Positions 17,301 through 25,751 of a stretch of DNA of 50,355 nucleotides are shown piece by piece. Source of the DNA: an uncultured Bacillota bacterium (GTDB lineage: Bacteria > Bacillota_I > Bacilli_A > RF39 > UBA660); contig CAOJZV010000008.1 of assembly GCA_948466255.1 (NCBI GenBank), positions 1 through 50,355 on the forward strand, written 5' to 3'. Below the pieces are notes generated by a model. The model was not told the DNA's origin. It was given only the letters and a program-made list of their open reading frames with translations, and made no database searches. Every line of letters begins with the position of its first letter. The first letter of the stretch is position 1. The translations under genes and the position numbers were made by a program.

Positions 17301-17771
17301 ATGAATTATGACTTCGAAAGTTTTAAAAAAATGTATGGGTTAGATGATAGCAAAAGTGATGATTCCAAAGATGATTTATCTGATGATTTTAGTGTGTTGG
17401 ATGAACTTGATAGTGGAAATAATTTATATGATGAACTAGTTCCATCTAATAACTTAAGCGAAGAAATTGTTCATGAAATTAAAGAAGAAAGCCCTACTCC
17501 TTCTAATGGTACCTTAAAAAACGAATTTGAAGATAAGCTTGAAAAAACTATGGAAATTGATTCTTTTGAACTTGAGCCAGAAATGATTGAAGTATTAGAG
17601 CCAATTCCTGTTAAAGAAATTAAGCCTAAAGAAAAAAAGAAGTTACTACCACTTACAGTAGCTAAAGATCATCATTTGGAATATGCTTTTGCTCATTGTG
17701 CGGTTTTAGGTTTTATTACAGCAGCTATGGGTTCAGGAATGCTTATATATATAATTAATCATATAATTTAA
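17301..17771 (+). CDS. Acidic tail-anchored hypothetical protein
   Basis: 156 residues, not recognised. The first 110 residues are strongly acidic and low in complexity (Asp, Ser, Glu), with repeats such as DSKSDDSKDDLSDDF, and are probably disordered. A basic KPKEKKKLLPL patch is followed by one hydrophobic segment at the extreme C-terminus (about 128-153, AHCAVLGFITAAMGSGMLIY). The topology is therefore tail-anchored, with an acidic cytoplasmic region. AGGAGG and a clear promoter support it. It is monocistronic and convergent with the sigK-like gene. Confidence 0.75.
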   Translation: MNYDFESFKKMYGLDDSKSDDSKDDLSDDFSVLDELDSGNNLYDELVPSNNLSEEIVHEIKEESPTPSNGTLKNEFEDKLEKTMEIDSFELEPEMIEVLEPIPVKEIKPKEKKKLLPLTVAKDHHLEYAFAHCAVLGFITAAMGSGMLIYIINHII

Positions 17772-17799
17772 AACACAGTTCAAAAGAACTGTGTTTTTT
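17772..17799. terminator. Bidirectional terminator
   Basis: Perfect 10-bp stem AACACAGTTC / GAACTGTGTT with an AAAA loop and T-runs on both strands. It serves the acidic protein gene and the convergent sigma gene. Confidence 0.9.
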
Positions 17800-18490
17800 A
17801 ATGCTTGTTATTTTTAATAAACTCCCTTAATATTTTTGTTAAAGCTCTCTTTTCTATTCTGGAAACATAACTTCTTGAAATTCCAAATTCTTTAGCAATT
17901 TCTTTTTGGGTTATTTCATCTTTACCATCTAATCCATAGCGTTTTATTATTATATCTTTTTCCCTTTCTGTTAAAACATTAAAATATTCTTTTAAAAGTT
18001 CTAAACTGTCTTGTTTGTAAAGATCTAAAGCAAAATCTGGTTTTGGAGTTTTTAGAATATCTAGAAATGTTATTACATTTCCTTCTTTATCAAATCCAAC
18101 ACTTTCATCGATACTTATATTTTTATTATTTTTTTTATCGCTTCTAAAATGCATAAGTATTTCATTTTCAATACATCTTGCACAATATGTGGTTAATCTT
18201 GTTTTATGTTTAAATGAATAACTATCTACACCTTTTATTAGCCCAATCGTTCCAATACTTATTAAATCATCTGCATCTTCTCTTCTATGATCATATTTTT
18301 TTACTATATGGGCAACTAATCTTAAATTATGTTCGATGAGTTTGCTTCTTGCTTCTTTATCTCCTAGATTTGCTTTTTCAATGTACATTTGCTCTTCTTC
18401 TTTGGTGAGCGGATCTGGAAATACATTGTTTGAATATGCAGCTGTTAAAATGTAAAAATCTTTAAGCAGCCATTTTAAAAAATTTTTCAT
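17798..18490 (-). CDS. sigK: SigK/SigE-type sporulation sigma factor
   Basis: 230-residue sigma-70 factor. Region 2 (LIEHNLRLVAHIVKKY, DADDLISIGTIGLIKGVDSY, CARCIENEILMHFR) and region 4 (LTEREKDIIIKRYGLDGK, EIAKEFGISRSYVSRIEKR) closely follow mother-cell sigma factors SigK and SigE, SigK most. The first 20 or so residues (MKNFLKWLLKDFYILTAAYS) are hydrophobic and occupy the place of the SigK pro-peptide, so membrane-linked proteolytic activation is possible. I see no interruption by a skin element. This is the best single hint of sporulation in the organism, together with the ytaF-like and LysM-GH18 genes. Confidence 0.85.
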   Translation of the reverse strand: MKNFLKWLLKDFYILTAAYSNNVFPDPLTKEEEQMYIEKANLGDKEARSKLIEHNLRLVAHIVKKYDHRREDADDLISIGTIGLIKGVDSYSFKHKTRLTTYCARCIENEILMHFRSDKKNNKNISIDESVGFDKEGNVITFLDILKTPKPDFALDLYKQDSLELLKEYFNVLTEREKDIIIKRYGLDGKDEITQKEIAKEFGISRSYVSRIEKRALTKILREFIKNNKH

Positions 18491-18584
18491 ACATCACACC
18501 TCTAAATAAGTATATGTGAATATTTTTCTTTAAAAACTAGGGACAAATTATATTTTTTATTTTATAATATAGATGGTGATAAAT

Positions 18585-19148
18585 ATGAATAGACCTTTTA
18601 CAGCAGATTCTTTGTGGACTTATGAAAACGGAGTTTTAAAAAACAAGCTTAATATTAAGGATTCTATGGAACTTGATTTAAAAGAGAAAGAAATTGTTAA
18701 TAAAAAACTGCCTAATATTAAATTAAATAGTTTTAAGATGGAGGATTTTTTGCATTTACACAATTTATTATTTAATGAGTTATACGATTTTGCAGGAAAA
18801 CTTCGTGATGAAAATATTGTTATGGATGGAATTATGCTTTGTAAAGCCGGTGTTGTTGAATTATGTTTAACTGATTTATTTAATACTTTAAAAGATATTG
18901 AAATTAATTCTATAGATGGTTTATGTGAATTTTTAGCCTATTATTATAGTGAGTTTTCGGTTATTGCTCCATTTAGAGATGGAAATGAAGTAGTGATTAG
19001 AAAATTTTTAGAAGATTTTGTTAAGAAATTTGGTTATGACTTTTCTTTTGAAAAAATAAATAATGAAAAACTTAAGGAAGCAGTTATTTATTCTTTCTAT
19101 CATGATACAAGCAAGCTAATTAGTGTATTTAAAAACTATATGAAATAA
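18585..19148 (+). CDS. Fic-fold protein with degenerate active-site motif
   Basis: 187 residues. The N-terminus VLKNKLNIKDSMELDLKE and the middle LLFNELYDFAGKLRDENI match Fic/DOC proteins, which normally transfer AMP or other groups to target hydroxyls. The catalytic loop HPFxxGNGRxxR reads APFRDGNEVVIR (128-139): the base His is Ala, and the Gly and Arg that hold phosphates are Glu and Val. It is therefore probably not an AMP transferase and may be a pseudoenzyme or have another chemistry. The start at 18585 has GGTGAT upstream; the ATG at 18573 lacks a ribosome-binding site. No antitoxin gene is adjacent. Confidence 0.78.
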   Translation: MNRPFTADSLWTYENGVLKNKLNIKDSMELDLKEKEIVNKKLPNIKLNSFKMEDFLHLHNLLFNELYDFAGKLRDENIVMDGIMLCKAGVVELCLTDLFNTLKDIEINSIDGLCEFLAYYYSEFSVIAPFRDGNEVVIRKFLEDFVKKFGYDFSFEKINNEKLKEAVIYSFYHDTSKLISVFKNYMK

Positions 19149-19163
19149 TATCATATAGTTTTT
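19131..19163. terminator. Bidirectional terminator overlapping two stop codons
   Basis: Perfect 13-bp stem AAAAACTATATGA / TCATATAGTTTTT. It overlaps the stop codons of the Fic-like gene and of the convergent surface-protein gene. Confidence 0.88.
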
Positions 19164-20116
19164 ATTATATATGGTTTATCACTTGTTCCTTCTCCAGATA
19201 AAGTTATATTTGACGTAAGGTAAATTGCGGGTGAAACAGCATAGCTGTCACTACGATTTACACCTTCAATATTCATGTTACCATAATAAGATGCGTAAAT
19301 CATTGTATATGAATAGTTTTCTGAAGGTAATGAAATAGTCCATAAGTTTCCTGATTTTGGAATAAGGAAATTTGTGTCTCTACAGTTTGCCCTATTATCA
19401 TAATGTAATTTCATATTCCCACATTGTGCTATATCTGAATTCGCCCTAATTACATCACTTGCACTCATTAAAGCTATTTTGCCTTTCCATGTTATACTTT
19501 TTTCTGATTTTATTTGATTTGTTAAATCTGCATTATTAATTAAAACTGGTCCTATATCCCATATATGTTCTTGAATTAAATTTTTAGCTTCGTTGCTTAA
19601 AGTACTATAGTAATCATTATTTAAATATGTATTTAATGATGCGTCATTAGTTACTGTACCTGATAAATCATTATGCGCAAAATTACTATTAATTGCCCAT
19701 GCATTACATCCGTATTTACTTGCTTGTGTACAGTATGTACTTGTAGAACTATTTCTTGTATCTGGAGTATCCCATGCTTTAATACCTATGTTTTCATTCT
19801 TCATGATTTTTAATGTATTATCGGATTCAATAGATATAATACGCCATAAGTCATTATCCAATTTTATATAGTTATTAGGTTCCGATCCTTTATACACGTA
19901 TCTACCACTTTCATATGTATCATTATATAATCCATCTCCTGATGTTGTTACTTTAGTTTTTAGTTCATTTATTGTTATTACTTTTTCTAGAATATTTCCT
20001 TTGGCTGTTATATTTATATTTGTTTGAAATGCTGCATATCCTACTGTCATTATAAATAATAATGTTAGGCTTGATATGATTATTATTTTTCTTTGTTTTC
20101 TTCGTCTTCTTCTCAT
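19151..20116 (-). CDS. Membrane-anchored surface protein behind a poly-G-spacer promoter
   Basis: 321 residues. MRRRRRKQRK is followed by a hydrophobic signal/anchor segment (about 11-30, IIIISSLTLLFIMTVGYAAF), so the bulk is extracellular. It has six Cys. The fold resembles the DUF6273-type lectin-like domain seen in gut Firmicutes surface proteins: LDNDLWRIISIESDNTLKIM early, and YAVSPAIYLTSNITLSGEG near the end. This assignment is by pattern only. The ATG at 20116 has AGGTG six bases upstream; a GTG at 20125 overlaps that site. The promoter at 20144-20176 has a 15-G spacer, so expression is probably switched by tract length. Confidence 0.75.
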   Translation of the reverse strand: MRRRRRKQRKIIIISSLTLLFIMTVGYAAFQTNINITAKGNILEKVITINELKTKVTTSGDGLYNDTYESGRYVYKGSEPNNYIKLDNDLWRIISIESDNTLKIMKNENIGIKAWDTPDTRNSSTSTYCTQASKYGCNAWAINSNFAHNDLSGTVTNDASLNTYLNNDYYSTLSNEAKNLIQEHIWDIGPVLINNADLTNQIKSEKSITWKGKIALMSASDVIRANSDIAQCGNMKLHYDNRANCRDTNFLIPKSGNLWTISLPSENYSYTMIYASYYGNMNIEGVNRSDSYAVSPAIYLTSNITLSGEGTSDKPYIIKTI

Positions 20117-20143
20117 ATTTTTCACCTACTTTATCTTAAATAT

Positions 20144-20176
20144 ATTATACCCCCCCCCCCCCCCTGGTTTTGGCAA
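20144..20176 (-). promoter_or_regulatory. Promoter with 15-G spacer tract (candidate phase-variable promoter, copy 2)
   Basis: On the minus strand TTGCCA (20171-20176) and TATAAT (20144-20149) are 21 nt apart, and 15 of those (20150-20164) are G. The same module at 63-91 has 11 G and a 17-nt spacer. Because sigma-A promoters need about 16-18 nt, loss of four G would restore optimal spacing; in this assembly the copy would be OFF or weak. Homopolymer length may be misassembled, which would itself be expected in a mixed population. Confidence 0.75.
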
Positions 20177-20213
20177 GTATTTTAAAGGATAAAATATGTA
20201 AAATGGTGTATAT

Positions 20214-20240
20214 AAAAAAACAGAATTAATCTGTTTTTTT
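20214..20240 (-). terminator. Terminator of the M16 peptidase operon
   Basis: AAAAAACAGA / TCTGTTTTTTT stem with the stop codon in its loop. Confidence 0.8.
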
Positions 20241-21503
20241 AGTTACTATAGTTCTAGTATTATTAGTAAAATCTAAAGAATTAATAAATCTTACACATTC
20301 TTCATAATTTAAGTTTTTATAAATGTCATATAAATTATATAATGGATGACCATATTTTCTTACTTGATAGTCTATTGAACGATTTACTTTTGCCACATTT
20401 TCACTCATTAAAATAATATCTTTAATTATATTTTTATGAATTAAATCAAAATCTTCTTTACTAATTTTTTTATCATTTACATTATCATAAATCTGTTCAA
20501 ATATATCTTTAACCTCTATTACTTCAGTATCAAAATCAATAAATAAAAAATTATCTTTATGGTCTAACATATAACGAACTGGATTTAAAATATTTTTATC
20601 TTCAAAACATTTTTTATTAAAATTAGAAACCCCACCAAATTTAATAGTTAAATAAATATTAATGTATGTAAGTATTTTACACAAATCCATATCTATGTCT
20701 TTAATATTAATTTTGTAAGCATTTTCTAAAATATTATTTGTAACATCTTTATAAATAGTTTCTTCGGCCTTATTAACTTCATTGGGTTCATTATATTTTT
20801 TCGTTTCGATTTTAGGCATATTTGTATAATCTAGTTTATCGTAATAATCTTTTATAAACTTAATTGTTTCATCTGGATCTACATTACCTGTAATCGTTAA
20901 TATCATATTAGATGGATGATAGAAAGTATTGTAACAATCATATAAAACATCAGGATTTATTTCTTTTATTGTTTCACAGTATCCTCCTACTGGAAAGCGA
21001 TAAGGTAATTCTTTAAAAGTATTAAGTAAAGTTGTATAATAACCAGCCTCAAATGGATTATCAAATCCAGCTTTTAATTCTTGGTCAATAATGCCCATCT
21101 CTTTTTCAACATTTTCTTTCGTATAGTATGGCTGAGTAACTAAATCAAGTAAAAGATTCAAATTTTCAAAAAATTTACTTGGTGATGCAAAATAATAGCT
21201 AGTAACATGTGAAGAAGTAAAGGCATTACTTTGAGCCCCATTTTGCTGGAATAAACTCATAATATCTCTATTATCTTTTTTAGCAAACATTTTATGTTCC
21301 AAAAAGTGAGCAGTGCCTAAAGGAATTTTAATAAATTCTTCTTTTAAATGAGGTTTAAATTCTATCGTACTGGCACCATAATTAGTTGTCATTTTTGCAA
21401 ATACTTCATGTCTATCCATCGGACAAATAAATACTTTAAGGCCACAGGTCAATGTTTCTTCATAAACATCTAAATCTAATTTTTTATAAGTTTTCTTTTC
21501 CAT
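20226..21503 (-). CDS. ymfH: M16-family zinc metallopeptidase, YmfH-like
   Basis: 425-residue M16 (pitrilysin-like) peptidase half with the inverted zinc motif HFLEH (H66, E69, H70) and a downstream glutamate in the ENVEKEMGIIDQEL helix (about 137-150). It has the length and sequence style of YmfH, the catalytic partner in the Firmicutes YmfF/YmfH pair. That pair is often annotated as associated with elongation factor P modification, on thin evidence. It overlaps the upstream ymfF-like gene by 20 bases, so the two are cotranslated and probably form a heterodimer. Confidence 0.85.
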   Translation of the reverse strand: MEKKTYKKLDLDVYEETLTCGLKVFICPMDRHEVFAKMTTNYGASTIEFKPHLKEEFIKIPLGTAHFLEHKMFAKKDNRDIMSLFQQNGAQSNAFTSSHVTSYYFASPSKFFENLNLLLDLVTQPYYTKENVEKEMGIIDQELKAGFDNPFEAGYYTTLLNTFKELPYRFPVGGYCETIKEINPDVLYDCYNTFYHPSNMILTITGNVDPDETIKFIKDYYDKLDYTNMPKIETKKYNEPNEVNKAEETIYKDVTNNILENAYKINIKDIDMDLCKILTYINIYLTIKFGGVSNFNKKCFEDKNILNPVRYMLDHKDNFLFIDFDTEVIEVKDIFEQIYDNVNDKKISKEDFDLIHKNIIKDIILMSENVAKVNRSIDYQVRKYGHPLYNLYDIYKNLNYEECVRFINSLDFTNNTRTIVTKKTD

Positions 21504-22749
21504 TAGACCCTCCTTTTAGTAAATATATAACTTCTATTTTTACTTTTTTAGCAAGATTTTTAACATCATCTACTGTTACTTTTTCCATATTAATTTTTCT
21601 TTCGTGAATATCATCAGCATCAGTAAACACCTGTCCCATTACATTATTTAAAATTGAATTTTGACTATCTTCTATGGAAATTAAAGCATTATTATAAACA
21701 TCTTTAACTCTTCTAAGTTCTTCTTCACTCACGTTAGTCTTCATATTTTCTATTTGTTTTTTTATTAAATCTACAGTCTTATTATAATTATCCGCATCAA
21801 TACCAGAATAAATAAATGATATTCCAAAAGGTATCTTTCTAGTTGCATAAATATAATAACATAATGAATTTTCTTCTCTAACAACTTTATTTAATTTAGA
21901 ATTCCAGCCACCACCTAAAATATTATTGTAAGCTAGTGAAACATATTTACGTTCAAAGTCAGTTAGATCTTCATATCTAATTCCAATAGCTAATTTACTT
22001 TGTTCAGTATCAGATTCGTCAGTTACAACTTTAACCTTTTCAGCCTTTCTACTAATAAAACGATCTTTACCGCGTTTTTTAAAATCACCTTTAATTATAT
22101 TATTTAGGATATTAGTAATTTCTTCTTCATTAGTATCGCCGATGACAAAAATATCTAAACTATTTTCAGTAAATAAAGTTTGATAATATTTATATAAATC
22201 TTTTTCATTTAATGTTTCAGTAAAATCTATAGTCTCCTTAATATTAAACTCATCAAAAGGATATATTTCCATTTCTTCCCATATACGTTCTTTGCAATAA
22301 TTATCAGGATTATCCTTTATAGCCTTCATACCTTCTATAAACTCATGTTTTGCAATTTCAAAAACCTTTTTATCAAAAGCTCCATCTTTAACATAAGGAT
22401 CATATAAATGTGATAAAGCAAATTCAATGCTTTTCTTATTCATACCTTTTTCTGTATATTTTTCATTTACAAAAGTAGTATCTAAATAAATTATTCTATC
22501 TAAACCTGACTCTGAAGCTCCAATATTAACAACTGGATCATATATATTCATTCGAGCCCTACATAATTTATCCAAATCTGGATATTTTTTAGTCTCATGT
22601 AGTAATACTCTTTTTAGTAATGCACGATATACTTGGTCTTCTTTAGTAATCTCTTTCCCAAAATTAAAAGAAATTGTAATTGTTTTGAATTTTTTAGTTT
22701 TAATAAAATATATATTATAATTATCCATTTCCTTTTTGGTATATTTCAT
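21484..22749 (-). CDS. ymfF: M16-family peptidase homologue without zinc motif, YmfF-like
   Basis: 421 residues with M16 fold features (NILGGGWNSKLNKVVREENSLCY, then EELRRVKDVYNNALI). The position of the HxxEH motif reads RVLLHETKKYPDLDKLC, so the zinc ligands are absent. M16 proteins often act as pairs of one active and one inactive half; this is the inactive half, upstream of the ymfH-like gene. The start has AGAGGTGATATAA ahead of the ATG. Confidence 0.83.
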   Translation of the reverse strand: MKYTKKEMDNYNIYFIKTKKFKTITISFNFGKEITKEDQVYRALLKRVLLHETKKYPDLDKLCRARMNIYDPVVNIGASESGLDRIIYLDTTFVNEKYTEKGMNKKSIEFALSHLYDPYVKDGAFDKKVFEIAKHEFIEGMKAIKDNPDNYCKERIWEEMEIYPFDEFNIKETIDFTETLNEKDLYKYYQTLFTENSLDIFVIGDTNEEEITNILNNIIKGDFKKRGKDRFISRKAEKVKVVTDESDTEQSKLAIGIRYEDLTDFERKYVSLAYNNILGGGWNSKLNKVVREENSLCYYIYATRKIPFGISFIYSGIDADNYNKTVDLIKKQIENMKTNVSEEELRRVKDVYNNALISIEDSQNSILNNVMGQVFTDADDIHERKINMEKVTVDDVKNLAKKVKIEVIYLLKGGSNGKENL

Positions 22750-22784
22750 TTATATCACCTCTTTACTATTATATCTTTTTTTCT

Positions 22785-23492
22785 TTATTTTATAGCATCT
22801 AAAGCTAGTTTTATCATTGTATCTAGAGACTTTTCCCTTTGCTCACTGCTAATAACTTCATCAGTAAACTGTGAATCAACAACAGTAACTAAACAAGTGG
22901 CTTTTTTATTTAACATTTTAGCTAAATAGCACAAGGCAAAAGCTTCCATTTCTGAAGCTAAAGTACCTTCAGGTAAACTATCTAGATAAACATCGATATC
23001 TTTAACATAAGCATCAAAAACATCACCACTATTAGTTATACCGACGCGTAAATCTATTCCTTCTTTTTTAGCTACATTTATAATTTTTTCATTAAGTTCT
23101 AAGCTAGGTTCTACAAAATGACAATCATCATTATTAATATCTTTAGCAAAATTACTTGAGCTATAAGCTTTATTTGTTAAAACCACATCAAGCAATTTTA
23201 TAGATGGATCATTCGCCCCTGCTGAACCAATTCTAATAATTTCTTCGACATCGTAAAATTTAAATAATTCATAGGCATATATACCTATACTAGGGATTCC
23301 CATACCAGAACCCATAACTGTAATTTCAGTTCCTTCGTAAGTTCCAGTATATGCATACATTCCTCTTACTTTATTAACTAACTTAGCATCTTTTAAAAAT
23401 TTTTCAGCAATATATTTTGCTCTCATAGGATCACCAGGCATCAATACCTTTTTTGCAATCTCTCCTTTTTTAGCTTCATTATGTGGGGTCAT
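22785..23492 (-). CDS. deoD: Purine-nucleoside phosphorylase, DeoD type
   Basis: 235-residue hexameric-type phosphorylase that splits purine (deoxy)nucleosides with phosphate to base and (deoxy)ribose-1-phosphate. The opening KVLMPGDPMRAKYIAEKF has the phosphate-binding Gly-Asp and Arg. IRIGSAGA, SEMEAFAL and VVDSQFTDE complete the family signature. AAGGAGGAAAGATAAT precedes the ATG. It follows the yqeG gene by 14 bases, probably one operon. Confidence 0.95.
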   Translation of the reverse strand: MTPHNEAKKGEIAKKVLMPGDPMRAKYIAEKFLKDAKLVNKVRGMYAYTGTYEGTEITVMGSGMGIPSIGIYAYELFKFYDVEEIIRIGSAGANDPSIKLLDVVLTNKAYSSSNFAKDINNDDCHFVEPSLELNEKIINVAKKEGIDLRVGITNSGDVFDAYVKDIDVYLDSLPEGTLASEMEAFALCYLAKMLNKKATCLVTVVDSQFTDEVISSEQREKSLDTMIKLALDAIK

Positions 23493-23506
23493 ATTATCTT
23501 TCCTCC

Positions 23507-24088
23507 TTATTTTTTATAATAATTATTTCTCATAAATACTTTTCTTTTTTCTAATTTTTTAGTCATAATATTTTGAAGTATCCTACTAGTACCAGTTTTA
23601 ATATCATAACTATTACTTACAGGATCTACTAATATACTATAAATTCCATATTCATTCGCACCTTTAATATCTGTAAGCATTTGGTCCCCTATCATTGCCG
23701 TATTTTCTTTTTTGGCATCTAATGCCACTAATGCTTTATCAAAAGCACTGGCTTTAGGTTTATCAGCTTTAAACAAATAACCAGTCTCTAATTTATAAGC
23801 AACCGGAATAACCCTTTCTTTACTATTATTTGATACAATCAAAATATTAAAACCTTTTTTATCAAGTTGATTAAATAATTCTATTAAACTTTCAGGAATA
23901 TTTATTTCATTAACTGGCAATATCGTATTATCAATATCAAAAATCAAATTATATAATTTTTGTTTATGCAAAAAATCATAATCAATATTATATACATCTG
24001 GTGCATACATATCAGGTACAACTACGTTTTCATTTTTATCGGTCATTACTTTAAAAAAACATTTTAGCATTTCTGTATTTTTTCCCAT
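23507..24088 (-). CDS. yqeG: YqeG-family HAD IIIA phosphatase
   Basis: 193 residues. The HAD motif I is FDIDNTILP (D51, D53), motif II is VSNNSKER, and motif III/IV is ADKPKASAFDKAL ... MIGDQMLTDIKGAN. YqeG proteins are conserved in Firmicutes, usually beside the GTPase gene yqeH, and one homologue acts as a phosphatidylglycerophosphate phosphatase; the substrate here is not certain. It is the first gene of a small operon with deoD. Confidence 0.88.
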   Translation of the reverse strand: MGKNTEMLKCFFKVMTDKNENVVVPDMYAPDVYNIDYDFLHKQKLYNLIFDIDNTILPVNEINIPESLIELFNQLDKKGFNILIVSNNSKERVIPVAYKLETGYLFKADKPKASAFDKALVALDAKKENTAMIGDQMLTDIKGANEYGIYSILVDPVSNSYDIKTGTSRILQNIMTKKLEKRKVFMRNNYYKK

Positions 24089-24187
24089 TTTATACCACCC
24101 TTACTAAATAAAGTATATCATATTTAATAGTTAATTCTTTAAATTTAAATACATTATTTACACTTATTGGCATGTTATTACATGTAA

Positions 24188-24213
24188 AAAATAGATACTT
24201 TTGTATCTATTTT
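24188..24213 (-). terminator. Terminator of the RpoD-family sigma gene
   Basis: AAAATAGATAC / GTATCTATTTT stem with an AAAA loop and T-run on the minus strand. Confidence 0.85.
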
Positions 24214-24221
24214 AATAAAAT

Positions 24222-25667
24222 CTAAATTTTTTTATTTTTTGTTTTAGGACTTTCAAAATTTCTTCCTTTATTTATTTGCATGATTTGATAATTTTCTCTT
24301 AATCTTGTTAAAACAAAGTTTTCAATTTGTCTTATACGTTCCCTACTTACACCATACATGTCTCCAATTTCCTGAAGAGTTCTTGGGGTGTCATCTAATA
24401 AACCATAGCGCATACAGATTATTGTTTTTTCTTTTTTATTAAAATTATAATTTTCTAAAATACTAATGATTTGTTCCTTTTCAATAGCATTATGGACATT
24501 TTCAGTAAAATCAGCATGCTCATCAACTATAAAATCTCCTAACATACTATCTTCTTCTTCACCAATTGGTTTATCTAAACTGCTAGGCTGTAGATTTACA
24601 AGATTTTTTATTTTTTCTACTTCTTTAACATTTATTTTTAATTTTTCAGCAATTTGTTCATTTGTAGGATTTGTTTTTAATTCTTGGTATAATGTTTCCT
24701 CAGCTTTTCTTATTTTATTTATTAAATCTAAAATATGCACTGGTATTTTAATTGTGCGTTCTTTATCCTTGATATAACGACTAATACTTTGTCTTATCCA
24801 CCATAATGCATATGTAGAAAAATGACAATTTTTTTTAGGATCAAACTTTTCTATAGCTTTCATCATTCCAATAATACCTTCTTGAATTAGATCTATTGTT
24901 GGAGTTTTACTATATGTATAACGATAAGCCATTTTATAAACTAATTTAATATTTTTTTCAACAAATTCATCTCTTGTCTCTTTAGCAATCAATATAATTT
25001 CGTTTATGAGTTTGATTTTTTCAGTTTCACTAATATCTGAATATAGTTTTTCTTTTACCCATGGGTATACATCACAAAAATACTCTAGATATTGTTTTTT
25101 CTCTTCAGGCGTTGCTTCATTATAATATGACATTTTTATACTTTTTAACATGCGTCTTTGTTTTGCAGTTGTCATTTTTTTATATTCAGGAAATTTATTT
25201 ATAAAGTCCTTTTCTATATAATCTGTTACTTTTCCTTCTTTAAATTTTTCCTGCTCTTTTCTTTCAGAAACTGGTTTTACTTCGGCTATTATTGGATTAG
25301 CAGCCTTTAACTTTGTCTTCTTTTCTGCTTCTTCTTTTTTGGCTTTAGCGACTTTTTCTTTTTCAGCCTTAACTCTAGCAGCTTTTTCTTTTAAATATAA
25401 TGGATTAGATAAAGCCTTTTTTATTGTTTGATAAACTGCAACATTTAAACTACTTATCTCCTCATTAGTAAAACCGTTTATCTCTCTATGATTATCTAAA
25501 TTTTTGCCATATGCTCTTAAAACAAGATCCTGTTGCTTTTCGTCTAAAGAATTAACTGCTTTTTTAATTTCTTCTAAATCATAATTTTTATATAATTCAA
25601 TTAAATTATTAGGTTTACGACCAGGACGTTTATTTTTGAACACTACTTTTTTACCTATTCCCCCCAT
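24222..25667 (-). CDS. RpoD-family RNA polymerase sigma factor with extended N-terminus
   Basis: 481 residues. Region 2 (KNIKLVYKMAYRYT, TIDLIQEGIIGMMKAIEKFD, FSTYALWWIRQSISRYIKD), region 3 (RTIKIPVHILDLINKI) and region 4 (LQEIGDMYGVSRERIRQIE) are complete and of primary-sigma type. The first 230 residues replace usual region 1.1: a helical segment LDEKQQDLVLRAYGKNLD, a Lys/Glu/Ala coiled stretch (about 96-125), and a further helical domain. The start at 25667 is fixed by AGGAGGAG seven bases upstream, and because the ATG at 25688 lies upstream of the predicted transcription start. It could be the housekeeping sigma factor. Confidence 0.87.
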   Translation of the reverse strand: MGGIGKKVVFKNKRPGRKPNNLIELYKNYDLEEIKKAVNSLDEKQQDLVLRAYGKNLDNHREINGFTNEEISSLNVAVYQTIKKALSNPLYLKEKAARVKAEKEKVAKAKKEEAEKKTKLKAANPIIAEVKPVSERKEQEKFKEGKVTDYIEKDFINKFPEYKKMTTAKQRRMLKSIKMSYYNEATPEEKKQYLEYFCDVYPWVKEKLYSDISETEKIKLINEIILIAKETRDEFVEKNIKLVYKMAYRYTYSKTPTIDLIQEGIIGMMKAIEKFDPKKNCHFSTYALWWIRQSISRYIKDKERTIKIPVHILDLINKIRKAEETLYQELKTNPTNEQIAEKLKINVKEVEKIKNLVNLQPSSLDKPIGEEEDSMLGDFIVDEHADFTENVHNAIEKEQIISILENYNFNKKEKTIICMRYGLLDDTPRTLQEIGDMYGVSRERIRQIENFVLTRLRENYQIMQINKGRNFESPKTKNKKI

Positions 25668-25691
25668 AACATGTCTCCTCCTTGACAATTT

Positions 25692-25720
25692 AATATAACA
25701 GTTTATTTAAATATAGTCAA
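25692..25720 (-). promoter_or_regulatory. Promoter of the RpoD-family sigma gene
   Basis: TTGACT (25715-25720), 17 nt, TATATT (25692-25697) on the minus strand. Predicted start near 25685, giving a very short leader. Confidence 0.78.
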
Positions 25721-25751
25721 TATTTTTTATATTTTAAAATTTTAATATAGT

